Shown: positions 58,048 through 59,465 of the stretch, one piece after another
Numbering within the stretch: position 1 is the first letter of the stretch
Layout of the letters: each line of letters opens with the position of its first letter
DNA from: an uncultured Phocaeicola sp.
GTDB lineage: Bacteria > Bacteroidota > Bacteroidia > Bacteroidales > Bacteroidaceae
Direction: 5' to 3'
Assembly: GCA_944321015.1 (NCBI GenBank)
Contig: CALUJS010000014.1
Coordinates: 1 to 59,465 of the forward strand
DNA length: 59,465 bases
The notes under the pieces: model-generated
Seen by the model: only the letters and a program-made list of their open reading frames with translations
Databases searched by the model: none
Told to the model about the DNA's origin: nothing
Translations under genes and position numbers: made by a program

Positions 58048-59313
58048 TTATTCTGCTGCTTTGAAATTATACACTGGCTTTATTACATTCACAATGTTCA
58101 CCGTGTCATGTATATTTCCGATGATTTCGTCCTTGGGCTTGTACACCATGGGCGACTCATCCTTGGTGTCTTCCGACAGGCATTCGCTGTATATGCCTAG
58201 CATGGAAGCGCGGTAGTCATCCATGGAGATGCTCTTGAAGGCCTGACTCCGGCTCATGATGCGTCCGGCACCGTGTGGAGCGGAACAGTTCCACTCCGCA
58301 TTACCCTTGCCGATGCAAATAAGCGATCCGTCGCGCATGTTCAGCGGGATGATACACTTTTGTCCCTCATAAGCGGCTATCGCCCCTTTGCGGATGATGT
58401 TGTCATCACCTATATAATTATGTACACTTTCAAATGCCAAATCATCAGGTTTGACTTCTATATATCCTTGTTGGATAAAATAATCCATGATTAAGTTTGT
58501 AATCAGACGGCGGTTCATCTTGGCCCAATGCTGGCAGAGACGCATGTCGTGCAGATAATCTTCACGGTAAGCACCTTCCAGATAGGAAAGGTCGGGCGGT
58601 ATCGCAGGCTTGCGCATCTTGAACGAGTTGTGCAGTCGGCGTATGGCATCCTGCAACTCGTTTTTGCACCCCGCCGTCTTATATTCGGCAATCATGCGGT
58701 TTTGCTCTTCCATCAGTTCCGCCCAACCGGATTGGCATTTCACAGCCAGCTTCTGATAAATCTGCGCCACCTGCTTGCCCAAATTGCGGCTTCCGGTGTG
58801 AATCACCAGGTAGGTCATGCCGCTTTCGTCCTTGTCCAATTCGATGAAGTGGTTGCCTCCGCCCAATGAGCCGATGGAGGCGTTCAATCGTTTCGTTTCC
58901 TTCAGTTCGCGGTAACAACGCAACTGCTTGATGATGTCCTTGGCTTCGCGATAGACATCCATATACTTTTGCGGTAGCGGTGCATAACGGCTGTCCCGAT
59001 GATTGCGGCCGGACGGTATGTGGCGAAGTATGAACTCGTTGAGGGCATGGTAGTCTATGTCACCCTTACAGACGAACGGTTGCACCAAGATGCCACAGCC
59101 GATGTCCACGCCTACGATGTTCGGAATCACCTTGTCGCCTAAGTCTCCCGTAAAACCGATGACGCATCCTGCCCCGGCATGTACGTCGGGCATGATGCGG
59201 ATTTTACACCGACTGAACGCATCGACGGACAGCAACTCCTTGATTTGTTCGCAGGCGCTGTCCTCGATGTTATCCGTGTAGATTTTTACGTTATAGCCTT
59301 CTATGGTCTTCAT
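58048..59313 (-). CDS. rtcB: RNA ligase RtcB
   Basis: A 421-aa RNA 3'-phosphate/5'-hydroxyl ligase. Metal- and GTP-binding features: PDVHAGAGCVIGFTGD (43-58), VGVDIGCG with Cys73, GGGNHFIEL (His155), VIHTGSRNLG (His172) and the guanylylated His347 in NCSAPHGAGRIMSR. It joins 2',3'-cyclic phosphate ends using GTP, as in RNA repair or tRNA splicing. At 421 aa it is slightly longer than the E. coli enzyme with an insertion near 205-240. It is the first gene of the minus-strand run to 53966. Bases 59314-59465 show no gene. Confidence 0.95.
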   Translation of the reverse strand: MKTIEGYNVKIYTDNIEDSACEQIKELLSVDAFSRCKIRIMPDVHAGAGCVIGFTGDLGDKVIPNIVGVDIGCGILVQPFVCKGDIDYHALNEFILRHIPSGRNHRDSRYAPLPQKYMDVYREAKDIIKQLRCYRELKETKRLNASIGSLGGGNHFIELDKDESGMTYLVIHTGSRNLGKQVAQIYQKLAVKCQSGWAELMEEQNRMIAEYKTAGCKNELQDAIRRLHNSFKMRKPAIPPDLSYLEGAYREDYLHDMRLCQHWAKMNRRLITNLIMDYFIQQGYIEVKPDDLAFESVHNYIGDDNIIRKGAIAAYEGQKCIIPLNMRDGSLICIGKGNAEWNCSAPHGAGRIMSRSQAFKSISMDDYRASMLGIYSECLSEDTKDESPMVYKPKDEIIGNIHDTVNIVNVIKPVYNFKAAE

Positions 59314-59465
59314 TTTGCTTTATGTGAGGGTTTAACATCAATTCTGTTGCAAAGTAAAGATTGTCAAGTGCCAAAATGAGGCATAGCCCAATATTGTCCT
59401 AAATAAAATTAGGGAATGATGTAACTTGCGGCATTGCAGAATGTCGCAAATACGATTACGCTTTA

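Overview
The window reads as a chromosomal segment of a gut-type Bacteroidales bacterium (Bacteroides/Phocaeicola/Prevotella-like; I cannot name the species). The evidence is a SusC/SusD pair with surface lipoproteins and pectin-type polysaccharide genes, many Bacteroidetes-specific families (DUF3826, DUF4294, DUF4339, short HU-like proteins), and repeated promoters of the Bacteroidetes type (TTTG or TTG, 20-21 bases, then TAnnTTTG). Base composition shifts visibly: the first ~5.4 kb and the stretch after ~49 kb are AT-richer, the middle is GC-rich. The two AT-richer ends also carry the broken genes and the toxin-antitoxin and defence-like genes.

Layout. 1-5.5 kb is an accessory region with a HigBA-type toxin-antitoxin pair, a DUF4143-type ATPase with a stop codon inside its Walker A motif, two membrane/WG-repeat/DUF4339 proteins, a candidate structured RNA and two copies of a ~100-bp repeat about 5 kb apart. 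5.5-8.7 kb holds an HU-like protein, a DbpA-like DEAD-box helicase and a possible small RNA. 8.8-24.3 kb holds two parts of what looks like a pectin utilisation locus: DUF3826 plus a pectate lyase on the minus strand, and a beta-helix lipoprotein, SusC and SusD on the plus strand. Between them lie DedA, RDD and a SpoIIM/DUF4129/DUF4350 membrane operon. 24.3-38.8 kb is mostly core: radical SAM protein, HHH/beta-barrel protein, DUF1016 nuclease, DUF4294, a TrmH-family methyltransferase, a candidate replication origin rich in DnaA-box-like sites, NadA, RdgB, YitT, LeuS, a SulP transporter and a GNAT enzyme.

38.9-48.6 kb is the most unusual part. A promoter of good consensus precedes a tightly packed gene set: a sigma-like protein, a membrane-anchored HExxH protein, an unknown, an actin/Hsp70-fold ATPase with a C-terminal membrane segment, an AAA+ ATPase, a 466-aa protein with a possible propeller, two paralogous proteins (one membrane-anchored, one with a coiled-coil start), and a small protein whose N-terminus resembles an anti-sigma (FecR-like) domain. 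I infer a membrane-associated, ATP-driven system under its own sigma factor; its function cannot be read from the sequence.

49.4-52.7 kb is a second compact cassette: DprA-like, RadA/DnaB-like P-loop ATPase, DUF932-like and phospholipase-D-like proteins, flanked on both sides by genes or fragments of one small 'WEITY' family. This looks like a nucleic-acid-processing, possibly defensive, cassette. The end of the window (54-59.3 kb, minus strand) has RtcB RNA ligase, an unknown protein, a protein with a possible uracil-DNA-glycosylase-like fold, and a Sel1/leucine-rich repeat gene split by an 8-base homopolymer frameshift.

A further feature is a dispersed family of GC-rich repeats with ATAT anchors spaced exactly 22 bases apart. 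I found six copies, each in the gap just 3' of a gene.
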